Positions 50,607 to 63,098 of a stretch of DNA of 64,000 nt are shown here, piece after piece. The position numbers and the translations under genes are program-made. The stretch spans positions 124,001 through 188,000 of the forward strand of contig NW_001799477.1 in assembly GCF_000165425.1 (NCBI RefSeq), read 5' to 3'. Numbering within the stretch: position 1 is the stretch's first letter; every line of letters starts with the position of its first letter. The notes under the pieces were generated by a model that saw nothing but the letters and a program-made list of their open reading frames with translations, was not told the origin of the DNA and ran no database searches. The stretch is from Paramecium tetraurelia. Its lineage: Eukaryota > Ciliophora > Oligohymenophorea > Peniculida > Parameciidae.

Positions 50607-50880
50607 TTTAATCTCTCCACCCAACTATTTGTATGATGAGTCGAAATCCAATTAACCACATAATCATGTTTATTTATTTATCATACTTCAAAATGATCAA
50701 TTATTTAAATATTTAGGGAAGTTTTGTCTGAAAATTTAGAAATACTACCAACTTAATAAATATTTTATATCGTTTCTTCTTACTTTTTCTTCTTAGAAAC
50801 TTCTAGTAGTGATGAGATACTGGGGTGGAAGTTGATATCTCTGTAAAAACAAATTCAAATTTCTATTTTAAGAATAGAAA
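47583..50880. repeat. Left arm of a 3.3-kb inverted duplication
   Basis: Mirrored positions sum to 110,681-110,686 throughout, so the arm is the reverse complement of 59806-63098 with only a few bases of indel. It covers the 5' third of the large receptor-like gene, its introns and about 270 bp of upstream flank. The inner edge is at 50880, where the shared bases CTATTTTAAGAATAGAAA end. Confidence 0.9.
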
Positions 50881-51249
50881 AATTTTACTTATGATTGATC
50901 GTATGATATGAACATAAGGAATATGTTTTAGCTTTTTATAGGCCCTAGTACCAATTATAACTGTAATTTGGTTCTTTGAAAAGAGAGCTAAGATTCATTC
51001 AAAAGTTGAATCCAACTTTAATAAAAAGAAGGTAGTCTATTTTATCAGAATCTTTTTTAGAAGAGTTTGCCATTTTTTACTCAATAATGAATTATGAAAT
51101 TTTTTAAAATATCCTTTTGAATGAATTGAAACCCTAAAATATTTAATATTACAAAAAAAAATATCAAAGAAAGACTTTTAATTTCGGTAAACATAAAAAA
51201 TACTCCACTATTTTTTTAAAAGAACTGAATGAAATAAGGTAAAAAATGT

Positions 51250-52200
51250 TTTGTCTTTCTTATTCAAGTTAGTCTTTATATCTACTGCTACTCATTTACA
51301 AGAAACATCTGAGTTTTTTTATATATTTTAGCATCTCATTTATTGAAATATGAGCATTTACCTAATTTAGCATTATAAGATTCACAAGTATGTTCATTAT
51401 AAGAAGTGGCATTAGTAGCAGTAGCAGAAGTTCATTTATATTTACTTTTTGCTAATTGACAAGTAATCTGATATGATACTTAATAGCAGCACAATTATTT
51501 CTTGATTTACATTTTGATGTTAGTACTATTAGTAATGGTATCGCAAAATCTTAAATCTACTTATTTGTCATTTGTATTATTTAATGAATTGCATTTAATT
51601 TGAAATGTCAAAGTAATCAATTATCACAATTTTCATCCTATTGAACTTCATTTATTTATGCCTTTATCCATGTAGTTGCGTACTTAATACATGTCGGGTT
51701 ACAAGTTTTACCATTAAATAGCATATGATTAATTGAGAGTGGAGAGTCTAAAGAGTGGTTCCTTTGAGATATTAACAATCCAATTCTCTACAAAACTTAG
51801 ATGTTCATCCCTTATGTAATTATATGTTGAATGAAATTATATTAATGAGTTAGTATATGCGCCAAATTGTGAACATGATGGTATTCAATAAAAGAAGATA
51901 TCCTGTTTAGGCTGTCTAGCATTTAGAATGAGTTGTAAGAGCTGAAGGGCAGCTAACATTTTTAGAGTTAATTTGTTGGAAACAAATCAATAATTTACAA
52001 GACGCATGCTCCTTACGAACCATCAATATTAGGGTAATCAGATAACCAATTAATGATTCATCAGTTCGTTAAACTAAAGCATCAATATCATTTGTAAAAA
52101 CCTTTTAGATTAGGGTAAATTTATCACCATTACAACTGCACTTTTTCCTTAAAGGTCTTATCTTTTGGTCTAGAGCATGCTGTCTTGATAAGCAAAGATA
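51250..52200 (-). pseudogene. Second degenerate surface-antigen-family gene
   Basis: On the minus strand the frame KYATTWIKAQINEVQQDENC leads to QVDLRFCDTITNSTN, then ITCQLAKSKYK, an in-frame TGA where Trp is expected, TSATATNATSYNEHTCESYN and KLGKCSYFNK. This is the same repeat skeleton as the plus-strand remnant at 36190-36933. There are stops, lost cysteines and frame switches upstream (a patch near SCPSALTTHSKCQTAQTGYL). Limits are approximate. Confidence 0.6.
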
Positions 52201-53359
52201 GCTTCGGTTTCATCCCTGAGCAAGAAAAATCATCAGTTAGTTATAATCTTCATTTACCTTTGTATTACACTTATTTCCATAATCAATAGTTGATCAATAC
52301 AAAAGAATATTAACTCTTAAAATTTGTTATTTAGTTTTAACTAACTCGTGGTAAGATTTAAGTGAAAATATGGCATCTTTTACAGATACATCTATAGAAG
52401 AAATAGAAAAAAATTGAAATAGTGTGATATTATAATGATTTAATATGTCAATTTATATAGCATAACCAATTAAGTAGGGATATGTTCTTACAAATGATAA
52501 TAGAAATTGGGTAGCATGAAATTTTAAATGATTAATATATATGACTCTAGTAATGTTAACTGATGAAAATGTACTATTTTTTTTCTTTAATTAAATCAAA
52601 AATTGTATGTTGATGATAATTTCCATAGAAATAACTTTGAAGAACAAATATTTTAAAATATTTATTTTGTAAAATACATTTTATGTATTTTATACATTCT
52701 AAATAAACCACTATATGGAATGAACCAATATAAACTTCATTCTCTTCTTACATATTCCCTATATCAGTTCCGACATTTGTAGTGGATTACCTCCCTAAAT
52801 TTAAATTTTGAGAATATAATAATATAAGCAATTCTTTAGTTTAGAAATTATCACCATATAAATTCAAAATTTTTTTAGTTTTACTTATAGAAATAAATTT
52901 AGAACAAAGTCCAACCTTGAATAATGGGATTTCAGAAAGCGAGCAATTTTATATACATATAGACTAAATTCAATGTTAGAGGAAATATTAAAATGTACCA
53001 AATTTACTCTCTTCTTGTTTTTTTAATTATTATAATAAGTTCTTCCAGGGATATTTAAAGATGGTCGTTAAGAATATGATTGTAAATCAACAGCGATACT
53101 TTATTTAATTAGCTTTCATCTTTTTGATTGGAATTCTTTGGTTCTTTTTTTGGTGTGATCCTTTATCTTTTTCTTTTTTATAATTTTCAAAAAAATACTT
53201 CAATAAATCAACATTTTTTGGGATTTATTCTTCTGTAATTCTAAAGTTCTATCTCAGTGAGGAGTCTGTGGTCATTCTAGAAAACCTTTAGATTATTTTC
53301 TATCTTTCTTAAATTCAAAAATGATTAGTGTAATTTCTTTCATTCTTATCATTTACACT
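52201..53359. other. No gene seen
   Basis: AT-rich DNA without a convincing frame on either strand. It includes runs of T on the plus strand, and the few ORFs have low-complexity Asn/Ile/Lys composition. Confidence 0.35.
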
Positions 53360-54779
53360 TCAATGAAATATTATGATGTTTTAAGCAATATCATTCATAT
53401 ATCTATGTTAAATATTTGAGTATTAAAGTCTTCGCAGATTATGAGTTGCTGATTGCTATTGATTTAATCTATAATTTAATTAACTTTATTCCAATAAATT
53501 TTTAAAATTAATTATATTCTTTTTGATAATCAAATAAGTGTTATCAATATTAAGTCTAAATTAGGTGATAATATTTAAACCACATAAACGTCTGAATGAG
53601 CACAATAATTGAGCCAAAATAATAATATGTTATAAACCTACTATAAAATTTGGTATGAATTCTTATTATTTTCCCCAGAGTGATTTTGACTTTTTTATAT
53701 AACTTAGATATTGTTATTTGATGTATTTTTTAATTATGTATTCCATATTTCTTGTAAGCAAATTGCATAAGACTGAAATTTTGGATTTTATGGAATGTAA
53801 ATTTTTAAATGAAACTAACATATCATCTGAGGATTTGAAGTTAGTATTAATATTATTATGAATATACCAATTTAAATTTTCTTTCGTTTTCTATTTGGCC
53901 ACAAATATTGCTGTATTTATTTTAAATTGAAGTTCTTCTTGCTTGTTTCTGGTGGATACAATGCACCGCTGATTTATATGGTCATAATCGATATTGTTGG
54001 CATATTATGTTTCTTGGCTCCCATTAAAACTTCCTTTGTCTGATAAACCAGCTTTGGATATATTTTTATGTCATTAGAATTATAGATCACTCCTTTGATT
54101 CTTACCTTGATTTTATGAAATAATTTTTCTGATTCTGCTGATTTTATATTATTAATCAAGGATTGTCAATTTGGAGCTTAGTAGTTTTTAATTCAGGTGT
54201 TTTAAAAGACCATTTGTTTTCTAGTTTTAAAATTCTTCTTCTTAAAATACCTTTCTTTTTTTTCTCATGAATTATGGTGGCTGCTTTTTCTTAAATAATT
54301 ATTTGAACATTATAAATTTTTAATATTGTTTATTTAAACCATTTAAGATAAGCAACCTGATTTATATATTATATAGGCTATTATACGGTACTATTGTCCA
54401 TTATTGTTATTAGACAAGGATGGCATATATAGCACTCAACATTTCTCATTTGTTTGAAAATGTTTCTAATTGTTGGTTAAGTACATTTATGAATTCCACC
54501 ACATTATGTGTAATACCCATAAGATTTTGAAGTCTTACAATTATGAAGCAGGAGCAGCATTAATTTTAGGGACTCAATGATTAGCTAATCTTAGCGATTG
54601 CTAGTTATTAAATCTGGTCGGTGTAGATCATTTTCCTACTTTTGAAAGAATAATGATCTCTTCCATAAAATAAAATGAAAATTAAAACTCTCATATATGA
54701 CCAACTCAATTCTTTCAAATTTCATCAATCCTTCTTTAAGAATGTTTAAACAGGCTTGTTACCAAGTATGAATTATACC
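53360..54779 (-). pseudogene. Decayed long ORF, possibly retroelement-derived
   Basis: Minus-strand frames read continuously for long stretches: KFERIELVIYESFNF, ENDLHRPDLITSNRQDQLII, GYYTQCGGIHKCTQPTIRNI, VECYICHPC, RRRILKLENKWSFKTPELKT. After a TGA and shift come INNIKSAESEKLFHKIKVRI and, in another frame, DYDHINQRCIVSTRNKQEEL down to TGA 53360-53362. The HRPDLI..NRQDQLIIES segment resembles the NRPDIV..D motif in the C-terminal part of non-LTR retrotransposon polyproteins. The Cys/His cluster could be a zinc knuckle. At least two frame breaks make it a relic. Confidence 0.35.
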
Positions 54780-55859
54780 TTTTTAAAAAATATTCTGAAT
54801 CTTATATTAATCTAATCTTACAGATTTATGAATTGATCTTTCAAATATTTCCAATTGTTTTAATTGTATTCAATTCAAGTGACTTTGTTGATAAAACCAT
54901 AAATTTTGATTGACACAAAATCTAGCTGCTTTATATAATTTATTGGACAATATATCATTAATTGGAGAATATTTTAGTAGTGGTAATATCTCTTTGAATG
55001 TAAAATCATCTTTTATAAAAAATTTTGGAAACCGAAAATAAATGAAAATTATTTTTGTAAATTATTCTCTTCAATACAAGGCAACCCAAGATATTTAGAT
55101 AAAATCATTCGTAATCACCTACTGATTTTTTATTTCCAACATCAAGGTTTTCTTATCTGAAAACTGAAAGTTGTTTCATCAATACATGCAAATTCTCTCT
55201 CTATTTTTTGACATCGTTAATATTCGACAACGCTTTTTTTCGTTCCCAAAATTTTACTTATATATAATTTATTTAGAAATATAATTCAATAATATGAGAT
55301 TTGCTTTGCTGGGCAGTTCTAAATTCAAACACCTTAAATTCTCGATATCAAAATAAAAAGCTGAAACCCATGGTCTTGAGTGAAATTTACTGAAGCCAAA
55401 ATGTCTTGGAGAGATTTGCCCCAGTTCTCCTAATACGAAGAAAAAAATGTAAAAATTCCAAGAAACTCTTAAAAACTTTGCTGATTACACAATTTCTTTC
55501 AGTCATAAATCCAGTTATTGTTGTTTATTCTTCATAACTTAAATTTTTATTTGATTTAATAATATTGTTTAACTGATAGATCGAAGGCATTGGCAGGGAA
55601 AGTTTTTCTTTTTTCACTTTTTTAATTGATCTTTAAACCTGATGTGATGTTCTGCAGCATTTTTAATTGACATAAAGTTAGAGCTCTGTGATTTATTGCT
55701 TCTAAGTGAAGTTCTTTTTAAGATTGTTTAGACTTTAAATGTTAAAATAAGAAATTTGAAGTTATTCTACTTGTAAATGATTTTTTTCAATTTATTATTT
55801 AAAATCTAAAAATGTTTAAGAAGATTAAGAATATTGAATAAAATAATTTCGGTCCCAAT
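54780..55859. other. No gene seen
   Basis: About 1.1 kb of AT-rich sequence with T-rich plus strand. I cannot build a frame with introns or recognise a motif. It sits between the two retroelement-like remnants and may be part of the same debris. Confidence 0.35.
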
Positions 55860-57130
55860 TTAAGAAGTTAATTTGGTTCATGGATCAATTGATTCGGCTT
55901 GTTTGCGTTGATCATAAAAGGATATTATGCCAAAATGAGAACTTCTATTCAAAGTTATGATAGATAAAGTATTTAGTATCAAGCGAACAGAAGGAAATGC
56001 TTATAATTAATTATACAATAAATTACATACTCTTAAATTTGATAATCATCTTCCTGATAAAATTCTGGTAATCTATATATTATTAACAATAGCGCCAAAT
56101 GATTTCTTATTTAACCATTAATGCCGGAGAGCTAATAAGTAGCTCCAATCTAAGAATTAAAATCAATTATTGTATCTTAGGATGATGATGCCAGATTTCA
56201 ATAATTTTCATTTTATCAAAAAAATAAGTAGACGATTTTAAGAAAGTAAAATGCTTGAATTTCATAATTATATTTTTATATATAAATACGTAAGATTTTA
56301 GACTATTAATTTTGGTAAAATATTGATCTTGTCTAATAACACACAAAGTATAAATATAATTTAAAAAACATCTTTTAATACCTTTCAGGTCAAGTTTTTA
56401 AGTAGGAGATGAAGGTCATTTAGATATTTAGTTTGACTAGTTTGACTCAATATTCAAAAGGATGACTAATGTCACCATTGATACAATAAATCAATCTCAT
56501 ATAATTTCATCCACCTTACAAAAATAAGATGAATAATTTGGAGACAATTGATAAAAAGCATGCATCTGTGAAACATTGATTAATGGAGACAGTTGAACCA
56601 ATGCTCCTTAGCATTTTGAATGATCATATTAATTAAGAATGCATCTAATATAATTTGCTAAGTTGAAAATCTCATGGTTAATGTTAATAAAATTAAATAC
56701 ATAGCCAAATGGGGCAAAATAAAAGTTTGTTGACTTTGGGATTTGAAAAGCGAATAACTTAGATACTTAGGAGTTTAGGTTAATATAAGAGGATATATAA
56801 CTGAACAATTTAGATGCTTTAGGAAAGCAGCCATATCTAGAGCAAAACAACTCTCAATGATAAAAAAGGCATTTCTTTTAAAATGTATGGTTCTCGAAGA
56901 ATAGCAAGGTAGCGCAATCGCAAACACTCTAAAGGGATTCATTCAAGAGAATGTTGGGACACACACACATATGATATTTTCCATATGAATTAATACATAA
57001 ACTATTGGACTTATGTGGACATATTAATTTAATTGGTTATTTTAAGAGAATTTATCGACAAGGAAAACATTCAGAAGGAGAACCTAACTAACAACGACTA
57101 ACAAAGGATGTTCAAGGTAAGTAGCAGTTT
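55860..57130 (+). pseudogene. Reverse-transcriptase-like remnant
   Basis: Plus-strand patches include FKVMIDKVFSIKRTEGNAYN, GDEGHLDIQFDQFDSIFKRM and, most telling, LRYLGVQVNIRGYITEQFRC with FRKAAISRAKQLSMIKKAFL. The YLGV..N..G....QF...+KA pattern is that of the thumb region following the catalytic palm of non-LTR reverse transcriptases. LLDLCGHINLIGYFKRIYRQ continues in another frame. I do not find the YADD box. In-frame TGAs (for example at KVC) and frame changes show it is inactive. Confidence 0.35.
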
Positions 57131-57778
57131 CTATGGCAATTGCTTTGAAATTTAATAGAGAGGTTAATTTTTATTCAGAAAAATAAGGAATGTTGAGTAT
57201 CTTAGATTGAAAATTTATGAGTAGATATCAGTAAGGGAATTTCCTAATCTGGAAATTCACTAATATATATAGATTTAACAATGTTTGGAGATAAAAAGCT
57301 CCAAAACTGATAAATTATATTTCTATCTATGGTATTTCGAAAATATTTTCTGATAAAAACTGTAATCTGAAGATGGAATTAATTTCACAATTTATAAATT
57401 AAGAATAAAAATTCAGCCATTATAAAATACTTTGATCCCTTTATAATTAATGATTTCATTGACTGTGTGAGGTAAGATTGAAAGAATCTTCATATTTTTT
57501 ATATAATTGATCAAATTGATTTTTAAAATACTTGTTTAGAATTGTGTGCTTATCAATTTTTAACATACAATTTTTTTTATATAGATCAATACATAATTTT
57601 TGAGATTCAAAAAACGATTAGAAATTTACAATTAAATGATAATATGAATTGTTTAATTTTCCAAAAAAAGGAAAGTAAAGCCTTCTTTTAAAATAATAAT
57701 TTTATTACTAAAAATTTTTGGAGGAATGCATAAATATAAAGGAACATTTATACGATTTATTATGTTTAATATATAAAT

Positions 57779-58312
57779 TCACCAAAATATTTTCTTAATA
57801 AGGGTTAATCCACCTCCTATTATTGCACCCATTCCAATAGCCGGTATTGCAATTGCTGCTACTCCTGACATTGCTACTCCTTAAGCTAAAGCAAATGCAC
57901 TTCCAGCTGCCACACTTCCGATACTGGCTTATGTAGCTGCAGCAAGGCTTCCTGCAACTGGTCCAATGGAAGAAAAACCATAAAGTGCCAACCCTCCCTG
58001 AGCTATAGCAGCACCAGCTCCACCTACAATTCCCCCTACGCCGATTCCATCCTTAATATCTTACAACAAATCAGATTATTATTCTTGCTTTTTCTAATCT
58101 TATTATTACTCATATTGTTTTTATTAATCTTTTTATTCTTCTACTTCTTATACTTCTTATACCTCTTCTACCTCTTATTGCGCTTATTATTATTATCCTC
58201 TTTAATCTTATTCTTATTATTCCTCTGAGTGCTATTAATCTATTTATTAGTATAACTCGCATTGATCTTATTGTTATTTTTCTTATTTCCCTTATTTTTC
58301 AAAATATTCCAT
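57779..58312 (-). CDS. Gln-rich protein with ISG12/IFI6-16-like Gly/Ala hydrophobic domain
   Basis: An intact, intronless 177-residue frame starts at ATG 58312 (MEYFEKQGKQEKQQQDQCEL). Residues 1 to about 89 are a Gln/Glu-rich, low-complexity, probably coiled region with EVEEVQEVQEVEEQ. From about residue 90 it turns into a Gly/Ala-rich hydrophobic domain: GIGVGGIVGGAGAAIAQGG, then LYGFSSIGPVAGSLAAATQA, SIGSVAAGSAFALAQGVAMS, ending LIKKIFW. The pattern GF.S.G..AGS.AA..Q..IG.VAAGS.FA..Q matches the Ifi-6-16/ISG12 family, small membrane proteins linked to mitochondria and cell death in animals. Function here is unknown. It is the only clearly intact gene inside the spacer of the inverted duplication. 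Confidence 0.75.
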
Positions 58313-58461
58313 GTATTATTATTATTAATATCCTACATTTATATAGACATAGAATTATAAATGTCATAGGTGTACAAAATTTCATACAATAAAATTTAAG
58401 AAAATTTTTAATTTTAGTGATTTAATCAAGACCTAAAATTGGTTGTTTCTTTTCTAATGAG

Positions 58462-58983
58462 TCAAAAACTATTTTTACTCATAAAAAATGATGGTTTATT
58501 TATATATAAAAGGTTTTAGAATTTATTTTAACTTTTATGAAAATTAACTTAAAGAGATTCTTTTTTAGTGGAATATCTAATTTTGATGAATAATTTCTAC
58601 GAATAAGTAGAAATTAGAAATTAGTGAAGGGATTGAAAGATTCCATTATGTTTAATGAAAATCGATAGTTTTATTTATTATTGAAAGTTCATAGCAATTT
58701 AATAAATGTAATATATTGTGTTTTTATTTCCTCCTTATTGGACCCTGTTAAAGATTCTAAACTGATATCCATTTAAAGAAGGATTAATAAATTTCAAATT
58801 TGGTTTTTATTATAAACGCAAAATTATCTGCATGTTGATAGTAGGTAGAGCGGATTTAGATGTGTTAAGTATAATAACTAAAATATTAATTTAAGTAGAA
58901 ATGATATTGTATTTTTGAAGAAATATAAATATTTACTGAAAAAAATATAAATTTTAATCACGATCACTATCACTATCAGTCAT
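58462..58983 (-). CDS. Possible protein of 173 residues, unrecognised
   Basis: ATG 58983 opens MTDSDSDRDQNLYFFQ and the frame stays open for 174 codons to TGA 58462-58464 without an intron. Composition is Ile/Asn/Lys/Gln-rich with no motif. In AT-rich DNA with TGA as the only stop an ORF of this length is not rare, so it may be chance; the acidic, sense-like start is the only positive sign. Confidence 0.28.
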
Positions 58984-59805
58984 TATTTATGCATGATTTC
59001 TAATATCTTTTTATTAAAAATCAAATTGTACTTTAAAATATATATGTAGAAAATAACCAGAATTTATTGAAGCTTATTCGTAAAATCTGTTCTCATAAAC
59101 AACTCTGTAAAATCAATTCATTACCACTTTCTGTCGAAAACTTAAAATTCATTTATAAAGCTGTATAAGTCAAAATTGGTGCTAAAAAGTATTGTTCAAC
59201 TCCTACTATTATGTTCAGATAGAAAAACAAGTGAACTGTCTATAGAATGGTATAACATAATATTTATGGTAATTAAAAACAAAGGTTTACTTATTATTAT
59301 TCCTTAATATTAAATATTAAACTTTGTATTGTATGGCTTCCCTTTTGATAAGTTAAAATATTCTATAATACAGAATTTATCCTTTGAAAACAACAACAAT
59401 ACATTTACTTGGCCTCATCATTTAGGAATTTGATAAATGTTTTATAAAATGAATAATTATACTACTTTAGTGATTCAGTCGTAATTCAAATATTATCACT
59501 AAAATGTTACACATATCTTCATTTAACCTTAATCTTAAAATAAGTAATATTTTCTTCACATCAGCTCCAACTTTCACTCCTCACTTTTAAAAACATTCAA
59601 TTTCCCATTTAAGAGAGAATATAAGCTAGCTTTAGAGGACTACAAAAAAAGACCAAATTACATCTTACATCTTAGGTAGAAATTGATAACTATTTTGATT
59701 TCTTTAATTTTAAGTTTAACTCTACATATCAATTATAACACACTTCATATTATACGGATGACTTTAGGGAATAACATACAAGGATGTTGTTGTTTGATAA
59801 TATTA
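58984..59805. other. No gene seen
   Basis: About 820 bp of AT-rich DNA up to the inner edge of the right arm of the inverted duplication. No coherent coding frame on either strand. Confidence 0.35.
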
Positions 59806-62800
59806 TTTCTATTCTTAAAATAGAAATTTGAATTTGTTTTTACAGAGATATCAACTTCCACCCCAGTATCTCATCACTACTAGAAGTTTCTAAGAAGAAA
59901 AAGTAAGAAGAAACGATATAAAATATTTATTAAGTTGGTAGTATTTCTAAATTTTCAGACAAAACTTCCCTAAATATTTAAATAATTGATCATTTTGAAG
60001 TATGATAAATAAATAAACATGATTATGTGGTTAATTGGATTTCGACTCATCATACAAATAGTTGGGTGGAGAGATTAAAATGCATGGAACTAAATTTTTG
60101 GATCATTTTCTCGTAAATGTCCTGAATTACACACATATTTGCCAGACATGCATCCACATGAATGTGTTTGTAAATATTGTCACTATTTAAGCTTATGCCT
60201 GGATTTGCAGGGGTATAACGGAAATAGAAGTAAAAATAGAGGTAAATGGTACATAACATTTATGCCATCCAAGATTCCAACCCTACCAAAAAGCAACTGG
60301 GTGGTCTCTAAGTATCGAAGGAAAGATTTTTTCCTGTGGTAAGGATATTAGCTATGCTACATTGGTGATGGAGTTGCTTTCTGATGGACACTATAAATAT
60401 TATTGCTAAAGTAAGTAAATCTATCAATTAGGTTTCGATTATGAAGATAGATTCTGCTGGGTAACATACTTGTTGAAAGGATCTTTTAAATGTTAATTGT
60501 GCAAATTTCCATTCTATGGAAACGGAATTGGTTGCAGAAATGTAATAACTTAATACGATTATAGTGTATTACCCCCAAGATGTAATTTATAATATCTATT
60601 AAAGGGTGCCCATATAATTGTATAAGTTGTTATTCAAGTTCTGAATGCGCTAGTTGTAAATAAGGGATGTATACTGTTAAATCTAATGCATGTTCAGTTG
60701 GTAAATTATCATTCAAATAAAGATTGCAGACCTTATAGATATTGTGAGTTAGATGAATATGGCAATATTAAATATTATTCCTCCAATTGTATCGATGGAT
60801 ATTATTATTATGATGGATACTGCTATTGTAATTTAGATCATTATAATTATTTAAGATATTCATCCTTGTAGTGACGCTTATCATGATTCTATTTCTAGCT
60901 ACACTTGCAGATCTTGCTCATAAGGCTATATTCTAAAAAAAGTGTATACATAGTACAATGTATATCGTTGTTTTTAATTGGATTGGAATTGCGGCTTCTC
61001 AAGTTAATCAATGTTAATTAATTATCAAAGTGGTGGATAAATATATTATTATACAACATGTACTTTATGCGATCCAGGATTTTTGTATAACAAGCAATCG
61101 AAAAAATGTGAAAGTAATAAATACCTAAAATATCATTTAGCCATAATATCGAAATATTAAATAAAATATTGTATTTTATTGGATTCTTAAGGAATTAATT
61201 GTATAGCTTGTTAGGCATAGTATGCTTTACAATCAGATGGCACATGTAAATAAATAATAGGATACTGTAATTCAAGTTGTTCTACCTGCTTGGAAACTAA
61301 TCTAAATTATTGTACCTCTTGCATTGGTTGGGAGAATAGAATTGCAATAGATGGTATCTGTGTGTGTAAACCATACCATGGTTTGATATAAGAAATGTGC
61401 ACACCTTGCTCAGATGGCTATTGTTTTGATTGCGAAGATAATGATTTTTATTCCTGTATTTCATGTAAACCAGGATCAAATAGGATTTTAGTGAATACAG
61501 AATGTATTTGTTAACCTCGATCATATGATCCTGGGAACCTTGATCAAAAATGCATCGGTATAGCTGCTAAATCATTCTAGTTTGTGATATATCTTGTCAA
61601 AAATGTAATGGTCCATCATATGCAGACTGTACTGAATGTATAGAGGAAAGCTATTCAAACAGAGTTCAAAATGCGAATTTATGTCCTTGCAAAACTGGAT
61701 ATGGCGAGTTTGCAATTAGAGAAGCATAATGTGGAAGTATTAAATAAAATTGATTCTAGAATGCCATCCAAAATGTGAAACATGTTTTCAAGCTGCTGAT
61801 GATACTGATAATCAATATTGTCTCACATGTATACCTGGATAAAATCGTGAGGTTTCTGAAAATTTTTATTGTGATTGCAAAGAAAATTATGGGGATTTTG
61901 GAATTTTGGTAGTTTGTGCACGTATTTTCATAAATTAGACTTAGTTTGTCATTATACATGTGGAACTTGTAATGGGGTTGAATCTACAAATTGTACACAA
62001 TGCTTAATTAGGTCGAATAGAGAATTAACAACTTTAGGAGAATGCTTGTGTAAATAATCATATTATGATGATAATACAGATAATATAGAATGTTAAAGTA
62101 ATAAATTAACGTATTTAATAGGGTGTCATAATTCATGTCTTTCATGTGCAAACAGTACTGAAAAGGATGCATGTTTAGAATGTCCATCGAGTAGGACATC
62201 TATTTAATCAGGTAGTTTCTTTGGAATGCATCTGTACTGCACCTAATGCTTTTGATGACGGATTTTCATTAGAATGCCAATAATGTGATGAAACTTGTAA
62301 ACCTTGTGAAAGCCCTATTTCTTCCAAACTGTCTGAACATGCGACACACAATATAGGTAGTATGATTTATCATCATGTGTTTGTCCTCCTGGATATTACG
62401 ATATTGGATAATTAGAATGTGCAAGTAAGAAAAATTAAATAAAAAGAATGCCACTTTTCTTGTTACAACTGTTTCGATGAGAAGGTAGATAGTTGCATTT
62501 TTTGTTCATTGGAGTTTAGCTTTAGAATAATAAAAGGCAATATTTGTAAATGTATTGATGGATATTATGAAGAACCAGGAATTTCTTAGTGTTAAAGTAA
62601 ATATCTTAAATATTACTTACTAAGAATGCTCATATAAATGTGAAAAATGCGAAATATTACCAGAGTAATGTTTGAGTTGTCCAATAAATTCAAGACGTGC
62701 ATTTGATCTTATTAAAGGATGCCCTTGCCCATCAGAGTACTTTGATTAAGAAAATGAAATAATTTGTTAAAGTAGAAATTAATATAAAATAGATTGCCAT

Positions 62801-63098
62801 TTCAAATGTAAATCCTGTTATGGTAAGGATTAAAATGAATGTCTCTCCTGCGATTCTTCTGCCCATAGAGAACTTAAAATTAGTTCCTGTTTATGCTAAC
62901 CACATTATTATGAAATAGAGTTTCCATAATGTGGAAGTACTCTTTTCTATCTAAAAATTAGTTTGTAGAGCATTCTGTTATGAATGTGTTTAGGATTCCT
63001 CAAATTGTACATCATGTTATAGCGATAGATATTTAGTTGGAAATACTTGCAAATGTATTACTAAGTAATAAGGAGCTATGATAAGTACATTTGAATAT
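59806..63098. repeat. Right arm of the inverted duplication
   Basis: This is the reverse complement of 47583-50880, starting with the shared TTTCTATTCTTAAAATAG at its inner edge and running into the N gap, so its outer end is unknown. Most blocks are base-identical over hundreds of bp, but windows near 60290-60560, 60590-60720 and 60860-60940 differ at many positions, including nonsynonymous changes. Confidence 0.9.
60080..63098 (+). CDS. Second copy of the receptor-like gene, 5' part only
   Basis: Same start (MHGTKFLDH at 60080, or the MNVF start at 60158) and same intron positions as the large minus-strand gene. The chain diverges locally while staying open: here GTQHLCHPRFQPYQKATGW and SIEGKIFSCGKDIS, there FQPFQNRTGW and SIEKSIFSCGKDSS; here HPCSDAYHDSISSYTCRSCS, there VPCKSGQRMDSPIYYNCYNC. 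The furin-like Cys repeats follow from about 60600. Retained reading frame in the divergent windows argues that it was translated after duplication. It is cut by the assembly gap, so whether the REJ-like and membrane parts exist is unknown. One frame difference from the left copy appears near 62310-62340, where the copies encode different residues. Confidence 0.65.

Noticed and set aside
50427-50636. Plus-strand ORF duplicated as a minus-strand ORF at 60050-60259
   Set aside because: Both are antisense shadows of the N-terminus of the receptor-like copies; their identity merely reflects the inverted duplication.
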